Source of the DNA: an uncultured Oscillibacter sp.
GTDB taxonomy: Bacteria; Bacillota; Clostridia; Oscillospirales; Oscillospiraceae
Assembly (NCBI GenBank): GCA_910578935.1
Contig: CAJTSM010000002.1
Coordinates: 1 to 64,000 of the forward strand
DNA: 64,000 nucleotides
Direction of reading: 5' to 3'
The notes below the pieces were generated by a model that was not told the DNA's origin, made no database searches, and saw only the letters and a program-made list of their open reading frames with translations. Both the position numbers and the translations under genes were made by a program. Positions 51,241-60,326 of the stretch are shown here, one piece after another. Within the stretch, counting starts at the first letter, position 1. The number at the start of each line of letters is the position of its first letter.

Positions 51241-53403
51241 ATGGAAGCCATTATTAACCAGCTCTCCCGGGAGCTGAACCAGCCTGAAACGTACGTGGAA
51301 AACGTGGTGCGCCTGCTGGATGAGGGGAATACCATTCCCTTCATCGCCCGCTACCGCAAGGAGCTCCACGGGGCCATGGACGACACCACCCTCCGCAATC
51401 TGGAGGAGCGGCTCCAGTACCTTCGGGGCCTCCAGGAGCGGCGGGAAACCGTGAAAAACGCCATCGCTGAACAGGGCAAGCTCACCGAAGAGCTGGCTGC
51501 CGCCATTGACGGCGCCGCCACCCTGGCGGAGGTGGAGGACCTGTACCGCCCCTATAAGCAAAAGCGCCGGACCCGGGCCACCGCGGCCCGGGAGAAGGGC
51601 CTGGCCCCTCTGGCGGAGCTGTTGTATGCCCAGGGGCGGGACTGTCCGGAGCCCTTGGCGGAGGCGGCGAAGTATATCGACCCCGAAAAGGGCGTGGAGA
51701 CGGCGGAGGACGCCCTGGCGGGGGCCTCCGACATCGTGGCGGAGATCCTCAGCGACGACGCGGAGCTGCGAAAGGCCCTCCGCTTCCTGCTGGCGAAGAA
51801 CGGAACCCTCCACAGTCAGGCCGCCGTGGAGGAGGACACCGTCTACCGGCTTTACTATGACTTTACCCAGCCCCTCTCCCGGATGCAGGGCCACCAGGTC
51901 CTGGCCATCAACCGGGGGGAGAAGGAGGAGAAATTAAAGGTTTCCGTGGAACTGGACCGGGAGCTGGCCCTGCGGACTCTGCGCCGCCGGGTGGTGACGC
52001 CGGGGACCCCCGCCATGGAATTCGTCAAGGCCGCGGCGGCGGACGCCTACGACCGCCTGATTTTCCCCTCCCTGGAGCGGGAAATCCGGTCCTCTCTGAC
52101 GGAGGAGGCCGGCGAGGGGGCCATTGGCCAATTCGCCCTGAACCTCAAGCCCCTTTTGATGCAGCCTCCGGTAAAGGGGAAAGTGACCATGGGCCTGGAC
52201 CCGGGCTACCGCATGGGGTGCAAGGTGGCTGTGGTGGACGGCACGGGCAAGGTCCTGGACACCGCTGTGGTGTACCCCACCTACAACGAGCGGAAGAAGG
52301 ACGAGGCCATCAACCTGCTGTCCCGGCTCATCCAAAAACACGGCGTGGAGCACATCGCCATCGGCAACGGCACCGCCAGCCGGGAGACGGAGCAAATGGC
52401 CGTGGAACTGATCCGCCAGGTAAACGCCGCCGGGGCGAATGTCAGCTACATGATCGTCTCCGAGGCCGGGGCCTCCGTGTATTCGGCCAGCAAGCTCGCG
52501 GCGGAGGAGTTCCCGGAGTACGACGTAAATCTCCGCTCCGCCGTGTCGATCGCCCGGCGCTTACAGGACCCCCTGGCGGAGCTGGTGAAGATTGACCCCA
52601 AAGCCATCGGCGTGGGGCAGTACCAGCACGACTGTCCCCCCAAGCGGCTGGACGAAGCGTTGAACGGCGTGGTGGAGGACTGCGTCAACGCCGTGGGAGT
52701 GGACGTAAACACCGCCTCTCCCTCCCTGCTTCAGCGGGTTTCCGGCCTGACGGCCGCCACTGCCAGGAACATCGTGGCCTACCGGGAGGCCAACGGCCCC
52801 TTCACCGCCCGGAAACAGATTTTGAAGGTCCCCAAACTGGGGCCGAAAGCCTTCCAGCAGTGCGCGGGCTTTCTCCGGGTGCCGGAGAGCGAATCTGTGC
52901 TGGACAACACCGCCGTCCACCCGGAGAGCTACCCGGCGGCGGAGAAGCTGCTGCAATTGACGGGCCACTCCCTGGCGGATGTAAAGGCCGGGAAGCTTCA
53001 AAACCTCCCCGCCCAGGTGTCCGCCTACGGGGAGGAACGGGCGGCGGAGGACGCCGGGGTGGGCGTGCCCACCCTCCGGGACGTGGTGTCGGAGCTGATG
53101 AAGCCCGGCCGGGACATCCGGGAGGGCCTGCCCAAGCCGGTGCTGCGGACGGACGTGCTGGAGATCAAGGACTTGAAGCCCGGTATGGTCCTGACCGGGA
53201 CGGTGCGAAATGTCATCGACTTCGGCGTCTTTGTGGACATCGGCGTCCACCAGGACGGACTGGTCCACATCTCCCAGGTGGCGGACAAGTTCCTCAAGCA
53301 TCCCTCCGAGGCCGTGTCCGTGGGGGATGTGGTGAAGGTGAAGGTGCTGGAAGTGGACGAGAAGAAGAAGCGGATCTCCCTTTCCATGAAACAGGCAAAA
53401 TGA
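51241..53403 (+). CDS. tex: Tex-family RNA-binding transcription accessory protein
   Basis: This 720-residue protein has a helical N-terminal Tex domain (NTIPFIARYRKELHGAMDD, LYRPYKQKRRTRAT), a YqgF-type RNase-H fold (MGLDPGYRMGCKVAVVD, about 317-333) and helix-hairpin-helix modules (VDVNTASPSLLQRVSGL). A C-terminal S1 RNA-binding domain (GMVLTGTVRNVIDFGVFVDIG, about 650-670) ends in KKKRISLSMKQAK. The start is ATG 51241 with TGGAGG. Family members bind nucleic acid and affect transcription; precise activity is unsettled. The length is normal. Confidence 0.96.
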   Translation: MEAIINQLSRELNQPETYVENVVRLLDEGNTIPFIARYRKELHGAMDDTTLRNLEERLQYLRGLQERRETVKNAIAEQGKLTEELAAAIDGAATLAEVEDLYRPYKQKRRTRATAAREKGLAPLAELLYAQGRDCPEPLAEAAKYIDPEKGVETAEDALAGASDIVAEILSDDAELRKALRFLLAKNGTLHSQAAVEEDTVYRLYYDFTQPLSRMQGHQVLAINRGEKEEKLKVSVELDRELALRTLRRRVVTPGTPAMEFVKAAAADAYDRLIFPSLEREIRSSLTEEAGEGAIGQFALNLKPLLMQPPVKGKVTMGLDPGYRMGCKVAVVDGTGKVLDTAVVYPTYNERKKDEAINLLSRLIQKHGVEHIAIGNGTASRETEQMAVELIRQVNAAGANVSYMIVSEAGASVYSASKLAAEEFPEYDVNLRSAVSIARRLQDPLAELVKIDPKAIGVGQYQHDCPPKRLDEALNGVVEDCVNAVGVDVNTASPSLLQRVSGLTAATARNIVAYREANGPFTARKQILKVPKLGPKAFQQCAGFLRVPESESVLDNTAVHPESYPAAEKLLQLTGHSLADVKAGKLQNLPAQVSAYGEERAAEDAGVGVPTLRDVVSELMKPGRDIREGLPKPVLRTDVLEIKDLKPGMVLTGTVRNVIDFGVFVDIGVHQDGLVHISQVADKFLKHPSEAVSVGDVVKVKVLEVDEKKKRISLSMKQAK

Positions 53404-53468
53404 GGCCCGTCTTTTCACCCCCCCCGGGGGGAAAGAGCGGAGCCAAACGGAAAGCGGCCCCTAAGCAG

Positions 53469-53503
53469 AAAAAGCGTGAAGACCAGTGGTCTTCACGCTT
53501 TTT
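53469..53503. terminator. bidirectional terminator between tex and the ferredoxin gene
   Basis: GCGTGAAGACC (53474-53484), loop AGT, GGTCTTCACGC (53488-53498), with A run before and T run after. Serves the convergent genes on both sides. Confidence 0.9.
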
Positions 53504-53509
53504 CATTCC

Positions 53510-53692
53510 TCATCTCTCCACCCGGATGGCGTTTACCGGGCAGCCGTTGGCGGCGTCCCGGACCTTGAGATTTTCCCCCTCCGGCTGGGCGATGACGGTG
53601 GAGATGCTTCCGGCGATGCGGAAGACCTCCGGCGCGGCATAGGCGCACATGCCGCAGCCGATGCAGCGTTTCGCGTCCACGGTGACGGTCAT
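53510..53692 (-). CDS. single-cluster [4Fe-4S] ferredoxin
   Basis: This 60-residue electron carrier has the motif CIGCGMCAYAAPEVF (Cys 10, 13, 16) and a fourth Cys in NGCPVNAI near residue 50, giving one [4Fe-4S] cluster. This is the monocluster type of clostridia, not the two-cluster clostridial ferredoxin. The start is ATG 53692 with AAGGAGG upstream and the promoter at 53722-53750. It could supply electrons to ferredoxin-dependent enzymes, for example the NADPH-motif-lacking TrxB-like protein encoded at 58897, but that link is speculation. Confidence 0.93.
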   Translation of the reverse strand: MTVTVDAKRCIGCGMCAYAAPEVFRIAGSISTVIAQPEGENLKVRDAANGCPVNAIRVER

Positions 53693-53721
53693 AAGCAGGC
53701 CTCCTTTTTCGTTCCGCCTTC

Positions 53722-53750
53722 ATGATAGCGCGAAAGCGTTCGTTTGTCCA
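53722..53750 (-). promoter_or_regulatory. ferredoxin gene promoter
   Basis: Minus-strand TGGACA (53745-53750), 17-base spacer, TATCAT (53722-53727). Confidence 0.65.
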
Positions 53751-53798
53751 GCCTGGAAAATCCAGGGGAAACCGTCGGATTTTGTTCACAAATCGTCA

Positions 53799-53827
53799 TT
53801 TACTTTCCTCCCGGTTTGTGGTATGCT
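53799..53827 (+). promoter_or_regulatory. promoter of the NAGPA/SLH protein gene
   Basis: TTTACT (53799-53804), 17-base spacer ending TGG, TATGCT (53822-53827). Confidence 0.65.
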
Positions 53828-53868
53828 GGAAGCTGTTCGATTACCCTGTACAAGTATGGAGGACCTCT

Positions 53869-56800
53869 ATGAAACGAATCTTTCCCCGAGCGCTTTCCCT
53901 GCTGCTGGCCCTTTCCCTGCTGGCGGCGCTGGCGGTCCCCGCCCTGGCCTCAGAGGCCATGGGGGATGATCTCACTGCCGCGGACACGCTGCTGAACCAG
54001 CAGACCCAGCTGTCCACCAACGTCTTTTGGAGCAGCGCCGGCTCCGACTACCGGACGGAGAACCTGATTACATATACGCCCAACGCCTCCGTCACCCCCA
54101 TCGTCACCTACGGCGGGGTACTGACGGACCGCAGTTCCGTCTCCAACACCGCCCAGGCTCTGGAGGGACAGGGCTGGCGGGTGGTGGCCGGGATCAACGG
54201 GGACTTTTACAACGTGAACAACGGCCTGCCCATCGGCATTGTCCTTACCCAAGGGCGGCTCCGCTCCAGCGACGGGGGCTACCACGCCATCGGCTTCCGG
54301 GCCGACGGCACCGCCATTCTGGGCAAACCCGCCCTCTCCATCACCGCCTCCTACACCGCCCAGGACGGCACCGGAGAGCCCCTCTACAACGAGGCGGGGG
54401 AACCTCTGTACGATGAACTGGGGAATCCCCTCACCGACGGCACCGGGCAGACAACGGACAAATCCCTGGCCATCGCCGCTTTTAACAAAGCCCGGACGGA
54501 GTCGGGCATCTTCCTGTATACTTACGACTTCAACGCCGCCCACACCACCGGCAGCACTCAGCCCGGCGTGGACCTGATCTGCACTCTTCAGGAGGGGAAT
54601 TTCGCCCTGGGCCAAACCACCTCCCTGGTGGTAGAACGGCTGGCAGAGGCCGAGGCGGGAAACTCCCCCACGCTGGCGGAAAACCAGGCGGTGCTTACCG
54701 CCAACGCCATGGCGGGAGATGAGACGCTGAACACCCTCCGGTCCATTCCCGCCGGGACCGTTCTCCACGTGGCCCTTACGCCCGCCGATCCTGGATGGAA
54801 CGACGTGCAGTATGCCGTGGGAAGCCTGTATTCCCTGGTGGAAAACGGCTCCGCCGTTTCCGGCCTCCCCACCGGCACAGCCCCCCGTACCGCCGTGGGA
54901 CAGCGGTTCGACGGAAGCCTGATCTTCTATACCATTGACGGCCGGAAGCCCGGCCACTCCATCGGCGCGACGATGGAGCAGGTGGCCCGGCGAATGATCG
55001 AACTGGGCTGCGTCACGGCCCTGGGTTTGGACGGCGGCGGCTCCACCACCTTGGCGGTGACAAAGCCCACGGACACGGCGGCGGAGCGGATCAACCAACC
55101 CTCCGACCGGGTAGAGCGCTCTGTGTCCAACCAGATCTTTCTGGTGGCCTCCAACCAGCCCACGGGACGGCTGAGCCACTTCTACGTCAGCGCCGACAAC
55201 GCCTATGTCCTGGCAGGCAGCAGCGCGGAAATTTCCGCCGCCGCCGTGGACACCAATTTCATCCCCATGAATGAGCGCTATGATCTCACCGCCTCCGCCG
55301 GAACCCTGGCGAGCAGCGTGCTGACCACTCCCCTGGAGGGCGGGGACATCACCGTCACCGCCGAGGGCGGCGGCGGACAGGGCTCCACCGTCATTCACGC
55401 CGTCACCGCGCCGGACGGCGTGGCGGTGCGGGACAGTCAAAACACCATCATCACCTCCCTCAACGCCGCCCCGGGGACCTCCGTCCAGCTCCACGGCTCC
55501 GCCGCCTATAAACATCTGCCCCTGAAGGCGGACCCGGCGGCCTTCACCTGGTCCCTGGAGGGGGACATCGGAACCATTGACGAGACGGGGCTGTTTACCG
55601 CCTCCGCCCTGGGCGTGGGAAAAATCACTGTCTCCGCCGGGACTCAGAGCGCCTCCATCGACGTCACCGTCTCTACCCAGCACCTGGAAACCCTGGAGGA
55701 CTTCGAGGGTGAAACCACCATCTTCCGGGGCTCCGGAGAGCGGGCGTCCTTCAGCCTGAACCGGGACGGGAACTATGTCCGCTTCGGCAAAGCCTCCGGC
55801 AAACTGGAGTATGACCTCACCGAGGGTTCCGCCCGCTGGTACGCCACGACCCAGCCCGCCCTATTGAACGCCCCCTACACCGGGCTGAACCTCTGGGTGG
55901 ACAGCAACGGCTCGGGCAACACCCTGTCCCTTCTCTACAGCACCGGCGAAGAGGAACTTCAGGTCTTACCCCTGACCACTCTGGACGTGTCCGGCTGGAA
56001 GCAGGTTTCCGTCGACGGCCTTACTCCCGGCATGACGGTCCGGGGCCTGGAGGTCAGCGGTACCGGCGCCGGAACCGTCTACCTGGACCAGCTGGTCGCC
56101 ACTTTTGACGGCATCGTGGACACCGCGCCGCCGGTCATCACGGTGGAGTGGAATCAGGAAGAAGGAACCGTCACCGGCTCCGTCACCGACGCCGTGGACG
56201 GCATCCTTCCGGCGGACCGCATCCGCATCACCACCGGCGGGATGTATGATCCAGCCACCGGCCGCTTTATCGTGAACCTCCCTGTCCCGGCGGGGGCACA
56301 GGCCATCAGCCGGGTCACCATCAAGGCGCAGGATGCCTCCGGCAACATCGGGCGGGCCTCCCTGGACATTCCCGCCTCCGGCGGAGAGCGCCGCTTTACG
56401 GACACGGCGGAGTACTGGGGGGCGGACTACTGCGATTTCCTCTACGACAACAATATTTCCAAGGGCTATGACGACGGCACCTTCCGGCCCGACAGCCTGC
56501 TGACCCGGCTGGACTTCTCCGTCATGCTGTACAACTGTCTGAAGCTGGACCCGGCGAAGTACGCCGAAGTGGTTCTTCCCTTCGCGGACCTGGACGGCAT
56601 TCCGGAGCAGGCCCGCCCCGCCGCCCGGGCGCTGTATGCCGAAGGCATCGTCACCGGCTCCCAGGGGAAGGACGGCAAGCTCTACTTTAACCCCGCCGGA
56701 AACCTGACCCGGGCCCAGGCGGCGGCCATGATCGGACGGAGCCAGGAAAAGGGCTATGCCCTGGCGGAGCTGACCTTTACCGACGCGGCCCAGATTCCCG

Positions 56801-56931
56801 GCTACGCCTCCTTCTACATCCGCACCATGGCGGGCCAAGGGGTCCTCAGCGGCTACGCCGACGGCACCTTCCGGCCCCAGGCCAACATCACCCGGGGGCA
56901 GATGGCAAAGATTCTCTACACCCTGCTGTAA
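53869..56931 (+). CDS. SLH-anchored phosphodiester glycosidase (NAGPA-type)
   Basis: This 1020-residue secreted protein has a signal peptide (RIFPRALSLLLALSLLAALAVPALA) and a phosphodiester glycosidase/NAGPA domain (about 75-430: GWRVVAGINGDFYNVNNG, YTIDGRKPGHSIG and LGLDGGGSTTLAV). Bacterial Ig-like segments follow (about 440-620), then a carbohydrate-binding-like beta domain (about 625-780) and three C-terminal SLH motifs (GYDDGTFRPDSLLTRLDFSVML, NLTRAQAAAMIG, GYADGTFRPQANITRGQMAKIL). It would remove capping sugars from phosphate-linked glycans at the cell surface. The start is ATG 53869 with TGGAGG. It is the fourth SLH protein in the window. Confidence 0.88.
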   Translation: MKRIFPRALSLLLALSLLAALAVPALASEAMGDDLTAADTLLNQQTQLSTNVFWSSAGSDYRTENLITYTPNASVTPIVTYGGVLTDRSSVSNTAQALEGQGWRVVAGINGDFYNVNNGLPIGIVLTQGRLRSSDGGYHAIGFRADGTAILGKPALSITASYTAQDGTGEPLYNEAGEPLYDELGNPLTDGTGQTTDKSLAIAAFNKARTESGIFLYTYDFNAAHTTGSTQPGVDLICTLQEGNFALGQTTSLVVERLAEAEAGNSPTLAENQAVLTANAMAGDETLNTLRSIPAGTVLHVALTPADPGWNDVQYAVGSLYSLVENGSAVSGLPTGTAPRTAVGQRFDGSLIFYTIDGRKPGHSIGATMEQVARRMIELGCVTALGLDGGGSTTLAVTKPTDTAAERINQPSDRVERSVSNQIFLVASNQPTGRLSHFYVSADNAYVLAGSSAEISAAAVDTNFIPMNERYDLTASAGTLASSVLTTPLEGGDITVTAEGGGGQGSTVIHAVTAPDGVAVRDSQNTIITSLNAAPGTSVQLHGSAAYKHLPLKADPAAFTWSLEGDIGTIDETGLFTASALGVGKITVSAGTQSASIDVTVSTQHLETLEDFEGETTIFRGSGERASFSLNRDGNYVRFGKASGKLEYDLTEGSARWYATTQPALLNAPYTGLNLWVDSNGSGNTLSLLYSTGEEELQVLPLTTLDVSGWKQVSVDGLTPGMTVRGLEVSGTGAGTVYLDQLVATFDGIVDTAPPVITVEWNQEEGTVTGSVTDAVDGILPADRIRITTGGMYDPATGRFIVNLPVPAGAQAISRVTIKAQDASGNIGRASLDIPASGGERRFTDTAEYWGADYCDFLYDNNISKGYDDGTFRPDSLLTRLDFSVMLYNCLKLDPAKYAEVVLPFADLDGIPEQARPAARALYAEGIVTGSQGKDGKLYFNPAGNLTRAQAAAMIGRSQEKGYALAELTFTDAAQIPGYASFYIRTMAGQGVLSGYADGTFRPQANITRGQMAKILYTLL

Positions 56932-56953
56932 GGGCTGTCCTCTATAAAAACGG

Positions 56954-56997
56954 AAAAAGCAGGAGCCCGGCGCGTAAACGCCGGGCTCCTGCTTTTT
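56954..56997. terminator. 19-bp bidirectional terminator
   Basis: AAAAAGCAGGAGCCCGGCG (56954-56972) pairs exactly with its complement at 56979-56997. It lies between the convergent NAGPA/SLH gene and recR. Confidence 0.93.
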
Positions 56998-57043
56998 ATC
57001 AAATCCTGCGATATTCTGACGGAAAATACGCCGCCCTGTCAAA

Positions 57044-57643
57044 TCAGATTTCCCGCCGCCCCTCCAGGGCCCGGGTCAACGTGGCCTCATCAGCGAATTC
57101 CAGGTGCCCTCCCACGGGAATGCCATAGGCCAAGCGGGTCACCCGGACGCCGAAGGGCTTCAGCAGACGGGCAACGTACATGGCGGTGGCCTCTCCCTCC
57201 GTGTCGGGGTTCGTGGCCATGATGACCTCCTGAATTTCCCCCTTGGAAACCCGCTCCAGCAGGGGCTTAATGGCCAGGTCGTCGGGCCCCACCCGGTTCA
57301 TGGGGGAGATGACGCCGTGGAGGACGTGGTAGTGGCCGCTGTACTCCCGGCTGCGCTCGATGGCGGCCACGTCCCGGGGGTCCGCCACCACGCAGACGGT
57401 GGACCCGTCCCGCTTGGGGGAGGAACAGATGGGGCAGAGGCCGCCGCTGGTGAAATTCTGGCACACAGGGCAGCAGGTGATGCTGCGTTTCGCGTCCACA
57501 ATGGCGCCGGCAAATTCCTCCGCCTCCGCCTGGGGAAGGCCCAAGATAAAAAAGGCCAGCCGCTGGGCGGACTTGCCGCCGATCCCCGGGAGGCGGGCAA
57601 ATTGTTCTACCAGCTTTTCCAAAGGGGGGGGGAAGTATTCCAT
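57044..57643 (-). CDS. recR: recombination protein RecR
   Basis: This 199-residue protein loads RecA with RecF/RecO in gap repair. The helix-hairpin-helix (LARLPGIGGKSAQRLAFFIL, first 35 residues), a four-Cys zinc finger (CCPVCQNFTSGGLCPICSS) and a TOPRIM domain (VCVVADPRDVAAIE) are present. The start is ATG 57643. Unlike many Bacillota, it is not next to dnaX and ybaB; rpe is upstream on the same strand, 73 bases away. Confidence 0.96.
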   Translation of the reverse strand: MEYFPPPLEKLVEQFARLPGIGGKSAQRLAFFILGLPQAEAEEFAGAIVDAKRSITCCPVCQNFTSGGLCPICSSPKRDGSTVCVVADPRDVAAIERSREYSGHYHVLHGVISPMNRVGPDDLAIKPLLERVSKGEIQEVIMATNPDTEGEATAMYVARLLKPFGVRVTRLAYGIPVGGHLEFADEATLTRALEGRREI

Positions 57644-57716
57644 AGGGGGATTCTCCTTTTCCCCCGTTGGGGGGAGGTTTTTCCGGCGCTGACGGGCGGG
57701 CAAAAGCCCTGTCTTT

Positions 57717-58367
57717 TCAGACGGCCCCCCTCAGCTCCGCGATGCGGGCCGGAATATCGGCGGCCTTATAGACGGCGCTTCCGGCCACCAGCACATTGGC
57801 CCCGGCGTCGATGCAGGTTTGACAGGTATCCGGGGCCACGCCGCCGTCCACCTCCAGCTCACAGGCCGGGTTCTTCCCGTCAATCAGCTTCCGCAGGGCC
57901 GTCACTTTCGGCATCATATCCGCCATAAACTTCTGTCCGCCGAACCCCGGCTCCACCGTCATCACCAGAATCAGCTCCACCTTCGTAAGGTAGGGCAGGA
58001 CCGCCTCCGCCGGGGTCTTCGGCTTCAGCACGACGCCCGCCTTTTTCCCCTTGGCGTGGATCTTGTCAATGGCGGCGTGGATATTCTCCTCCGTGTCCGC
58101 CTCCACGTGGACCGTCACCAGGTCCGCACCGGCGTCGCAGAACTGCTCCACGTACCGCACCGGCCGGGTTATCATCAGGTGCACGTCCAGGGGCAGGCTG
58201 GTCGTGGGCCGGATGGACTTCACAACCGGGATGCCGATGGAGATATTGGGGACAAACACCCCGTCCATCACGTCCACATGGACGTAGTCGGCGGCGGCGA
58301 TGCGCTGAATGTCCCGCTCCAAATTCGCGAAATCGGCGGAGAGGATGGACGGCGCGATTTTAATCAT
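57717..58367 (-). CDS. rpe: ribulose-phosphate 3-epimerase
   Basis: This 216-residue TIM-barrel enzyme interconverts ribulose-5-phosphate and xylulose-5-phosphate in the pentose phosphate pathway. KIAPSILSADFANLERDI (about 3-20), HVDVMDGVFVPNISIG (metal-binding His and Asp), LDVHLMI, VEPGFGGQKF and ELEVDGGV are all in place. The start is ATG 58367 with AAGAGGGG upstream. It has a long leader of about 210 nt from the promoter at 58586-58614. Confidence 0.96.
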   Translation of the reverse strand: MIKIAPSILSADFANLERDIQRIAAADYVHVDVMDGVFVPNISIGIPVVKSIRPTTSLPLDVHLMITRPVRYVEQFCDAGADLVTVHVEADTEENIHAAIDKIHAKGKKAGVVLKPKTPAEAVLPYLTKVELILVMTVEPGFGGQKFMADMMPKVTALRKLIDGKNPACELEVDGGVAPDTCQTCIDAGANVLVAGSAVYKAADIPARIAELRGAV

Positions 58368-58580
58368 GAAAAGCCCCTCTTTTCTTTCGGTCCGGCGGCG
58401 GGAGGGCAGGGACAGGGGGGCCGGCCCCGGTGGCGGGAGAACCGGGCGGCGCATAGGATGTTCTGAGCGGTCCGAGCGCCTCCAACTCCGCGCAGCGTCC
58501 GCCTCTTACGTCCGGCGCCGCCGCTTTTTCGAATATAGGGAACCAGCCCGCCGGAGCAAGCCTTTGGCGGGCCGGTTCCC
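58368..58580 (-). promoter_or_regulatory. long GC-rich rpe leader with 5' hairpin
   Basis: No gene is visible in this stretch. The minus-strand transcript would open with a strong stem pairing 58566-58580 with 58538-58552 (15 bp, one mismatch). Further downstream are GC-rich inverted segments and no match to SRP RNA, glycine or thiamine riboswitch signatures that I can recognise. A leader control element is possible. Confidence 0.35.
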
Positions 58581-58585
58581 CTCTT

Positions 58586-58614
58586 AGTGTATCAAATTCC
58601 CGGCCGAAAAGCAA
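58586..58614 (-). promoter_or_regulatory. promoter upstream of the rpe leader
   Basis: Minus-strand TTGCTT (58609-58614), 17-base spacer, TACACT (58586-58591). It overlaps a plus-oriented hairpin with six T (TTCCCGGCC at 58597-58605 pairing with GGCCGGGAA at 58619-58627, T run to 58634). Confidence 0.5.
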
Positions 58615-58896
58615 CCGAGGCCGGGAACTTTTTTGCCCGGCGGGCCGGGAGAAAATTTTCTGCAAAAAAGGCTGTAAAATTTACCGGGAACGTGATACTA
58701 TAAGTCAGCACAGCGGAATGCCAAACGGCGAGAGATTTTCCCCCGGTCAAGGCAAATCTTCCCCGGCGGGCTGCCGCCCGGCAAGAAACTTTTATGGGGC
58801 GTGGCGGAAAAGAATCCGCCGTCTGGACGTTCTGTCATTTTTCAAACAAGACCTATGATAAAAAATACATGCTGCATGGAAAAGGGAGGCGGCGCG

Positions 58897-59700
58897 ATGA
58901 CGTATGACGTGCTGGTAGTGGGCGGCGGCCCGGCGGGACTGTCGGCGGCCCAGAACGTCCGGGCCCGGGGGAAAACCGTACTGGTGGTTTCCAACCCTCT
59001 GGAGGAAAATCCGCTCTGGAAGGCGGAGCGGGTAGACAACTATCTGGGCCTCCCCGGCAAATCCGGGGCGGAGCTGCTGACGGCTTTTCGCCGCCACGCC
59101 GAGGCCGCCGGAGCGGATTTTCAGGAGGGGAGGGCTCTCAGCGCCCTGCGCTCCGGAGAAGATTGGTACGTCAGCGTCGGGAACACCATGGCCCAGGCGA
59201 AGGCCGTCGTGCTGGCGGCGGGCGTGGCCCGGGGAAAAAAGTTTCCTGGGGAGGCAGAGCTGCTGGGCCGGGGCGTGAGCTACTGCGCCACCTGCGACGG
59301 GATGCTGTACCGCGGCAAAAAGGTGGCCGTCCTGGGCTGGAGCCCTTCCGCGAAGAAAGAGGCGGCGTTTTTGGAGGAGATCGGCTGCCGGGTGGTCTAC
59401 TTTGGGAAACCCCGAGACTGCGTCATCCATGGTACGGAACATGTGGAGTCCGTCACCTGCGGCGGCATGACGGAGGCGGTGGAGGGCGTGTTCCTTCTGC
59501 GGCCCGCCATGGCCCCGGGAGAACTGTTCCCCGGGCTGGAAACGGCGGGAGGCTTTGTCACGGTGGACCGGAACATGGCCACGAATCTCCCCGGCGTCTT
59601 TGCCGCCGGGGATTGTACCGGCGGACCCCTTCAGGTGTCCAAGGCCGTGGGTGAGGGCCTGACCGCAGGACAAAAGGCCGCCGCCTTTGCGGCGTCATAA
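58897..59700 (+). CDS. thioredoxin-reductase-like flavoprotein lacking a normal NADPH motif
   Basis: This 267-residue protein has an FAD-binding N-terminus (DVLVVGGGPAGLSAAQ), the redox-active CATCDG (Cys 130 and 133) and a C-terminal FAD motif (GVFAAGDCTGGPLQ). The NADPH-binding segment is abnormal: where thioredoxin reductases have GGGDSAxEE this reads LGWSPSAKKEAAFL (about 146-159), and the HRRxxxR phosphate-binding motif is absent. It is also shorter than the usual 305-320 residues. Ferredoxin-dependent or otherwise NADPH-independent thioredoxin reductases of this build are known in clostridia. trxA follows on the same strand. The start is ATG 58897 with GGGAGG. Confidence 0.82.
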   Translation: MTYDVLVVGGGPAGLSAAQNVRARGKTVLVVSNPLEENPLWKAERVDNYLGLPGKSGAELLTAFRRHAEAAGADFQEGRALSALRSGEDWYVSVGNTMAQAKAVVLAAGVARGKKFPGEAELLGRGVSYCATCDGMLYRGKKVAVLGWSPSAKKEAAFLEEIGCRVVYFGKPRDCVIHGTEHVESVTCGGMTEAVEGVFLLRPAMAPGELFPGLETAGGFVTVDRNMATNLPGVFAAGDCTGGPLQVSKAVGEGLTAGQKAAAFAAS

Positions 59701-59925
59701 CACTGCGTTTTGATATAGGCAACGGGGTTGAAAAGAAGTATTTACTTCTTCTTAACCGGTGTACGAAAAGCTTACCGGGGCGCAAAGCGCCCATGCGTTT
59801 TCTATGATGTCAGGCACGCAAGGCCGCGTACGCGGCTTATGGCGCTATTTTACAGCGCCGGGCCGAACAGAATCCTTTGGATCTTGTTCAGCTGTGCTGA
59901 CGATAAAACCAAGGAGGAACACAAA
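59701..59925. other. hairpin-rich gap between the TrxB-like gene and trxA
   Basis: The 225-bp gap holds at least four short perfect stems: AGAAGT/ACTTCT, GGGGCGC/GCGCCC, GCCGCGTACGCGGC and GGCGCT/AGCGCC. No gene and no clear promoter are seen. It could be a decayed repeat element or a leader of trxA. Confidence 0.4.
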
Positions 59926-60243
59926 ATGGCATTGCAGCATTTAAAGACCGCGGAGTTTGACGGAACCGCCGGCCAGGCCCCCCTGGCCATGGTGGATTTC
60001 TGGGCCCCCTGGTGCGGACCCTGCCAGATGTTGGGTCCTGTGATGGAGGACCTGGCGGTCCGGTATGAGGGCAAGGCGCTGGTTGCCAAAGTAAACGTGG
60101 ACGAAGAGCCGGAGCTGGCCCGCCGTTACGGCGTGATGAACATTCCCACGGTGATCTTTCTGAAAGAGGGCCGGGAGTTCGACCGGAAGATAGGCGCGTT
60201 TCCCTCCGCCGTCTACACGGAAGTGCTGGACAGGGCCCTGTGA
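59926..60243 (+). CDS. trxA: thioredoxin
   Basis: This 105-residue disulfide reductant has the active site WCGPC at 29-33, preceded by MVDFWAP, and the cis-Pro loop NIPTVIFLKEG. It reduces protein disulfides in the cytosol and is regenerated by a thioredoxin reductase. AAGGAGG precedes ATG 59926. The adjacent upstream TrxB-like flavoprotein is the likely partner. The length is standard. Confidence 0.97.
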   Translation: MALQHLKTAEFDGTAGQAPLAMVDFWAPWCGPCQMLGPVMEDLAVRYEGKALVAKVNVDEEPELARRYGVMNIPTVIFLKEGREFDRKIGAFPSAVYTEVLDRAL

Positions 60244-60260
60244 AAAGTGGGGCAAACAGT

Positions 60261-60296
60261 GAAAAAAGCGCCCGGAATCAAAGATTCCGGGCGCTT
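60261..60296 (-). terminator. terminator of the NCS2 permease gene (shared with trxA)
   Basis: AAGCGCCCGGAATC (60266-60279) pairs exactly with GATTCCGGGCGCTT (60283-60296). The A run on the left (60262-60267) gives the T run for the minus strand. Confidence 0.85.
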
Positions 60297-60326
60297 GAGC
60301 GTCTGTTGGGAGCCGCCTCCGAAGAC

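Noticed and set aside
58368..58640. SRP RNA gene in the GC-rich gap before rpe
   Set aside because: The conserved SRP tetraloop and its flanking asymmetric loop are not present on either strand.
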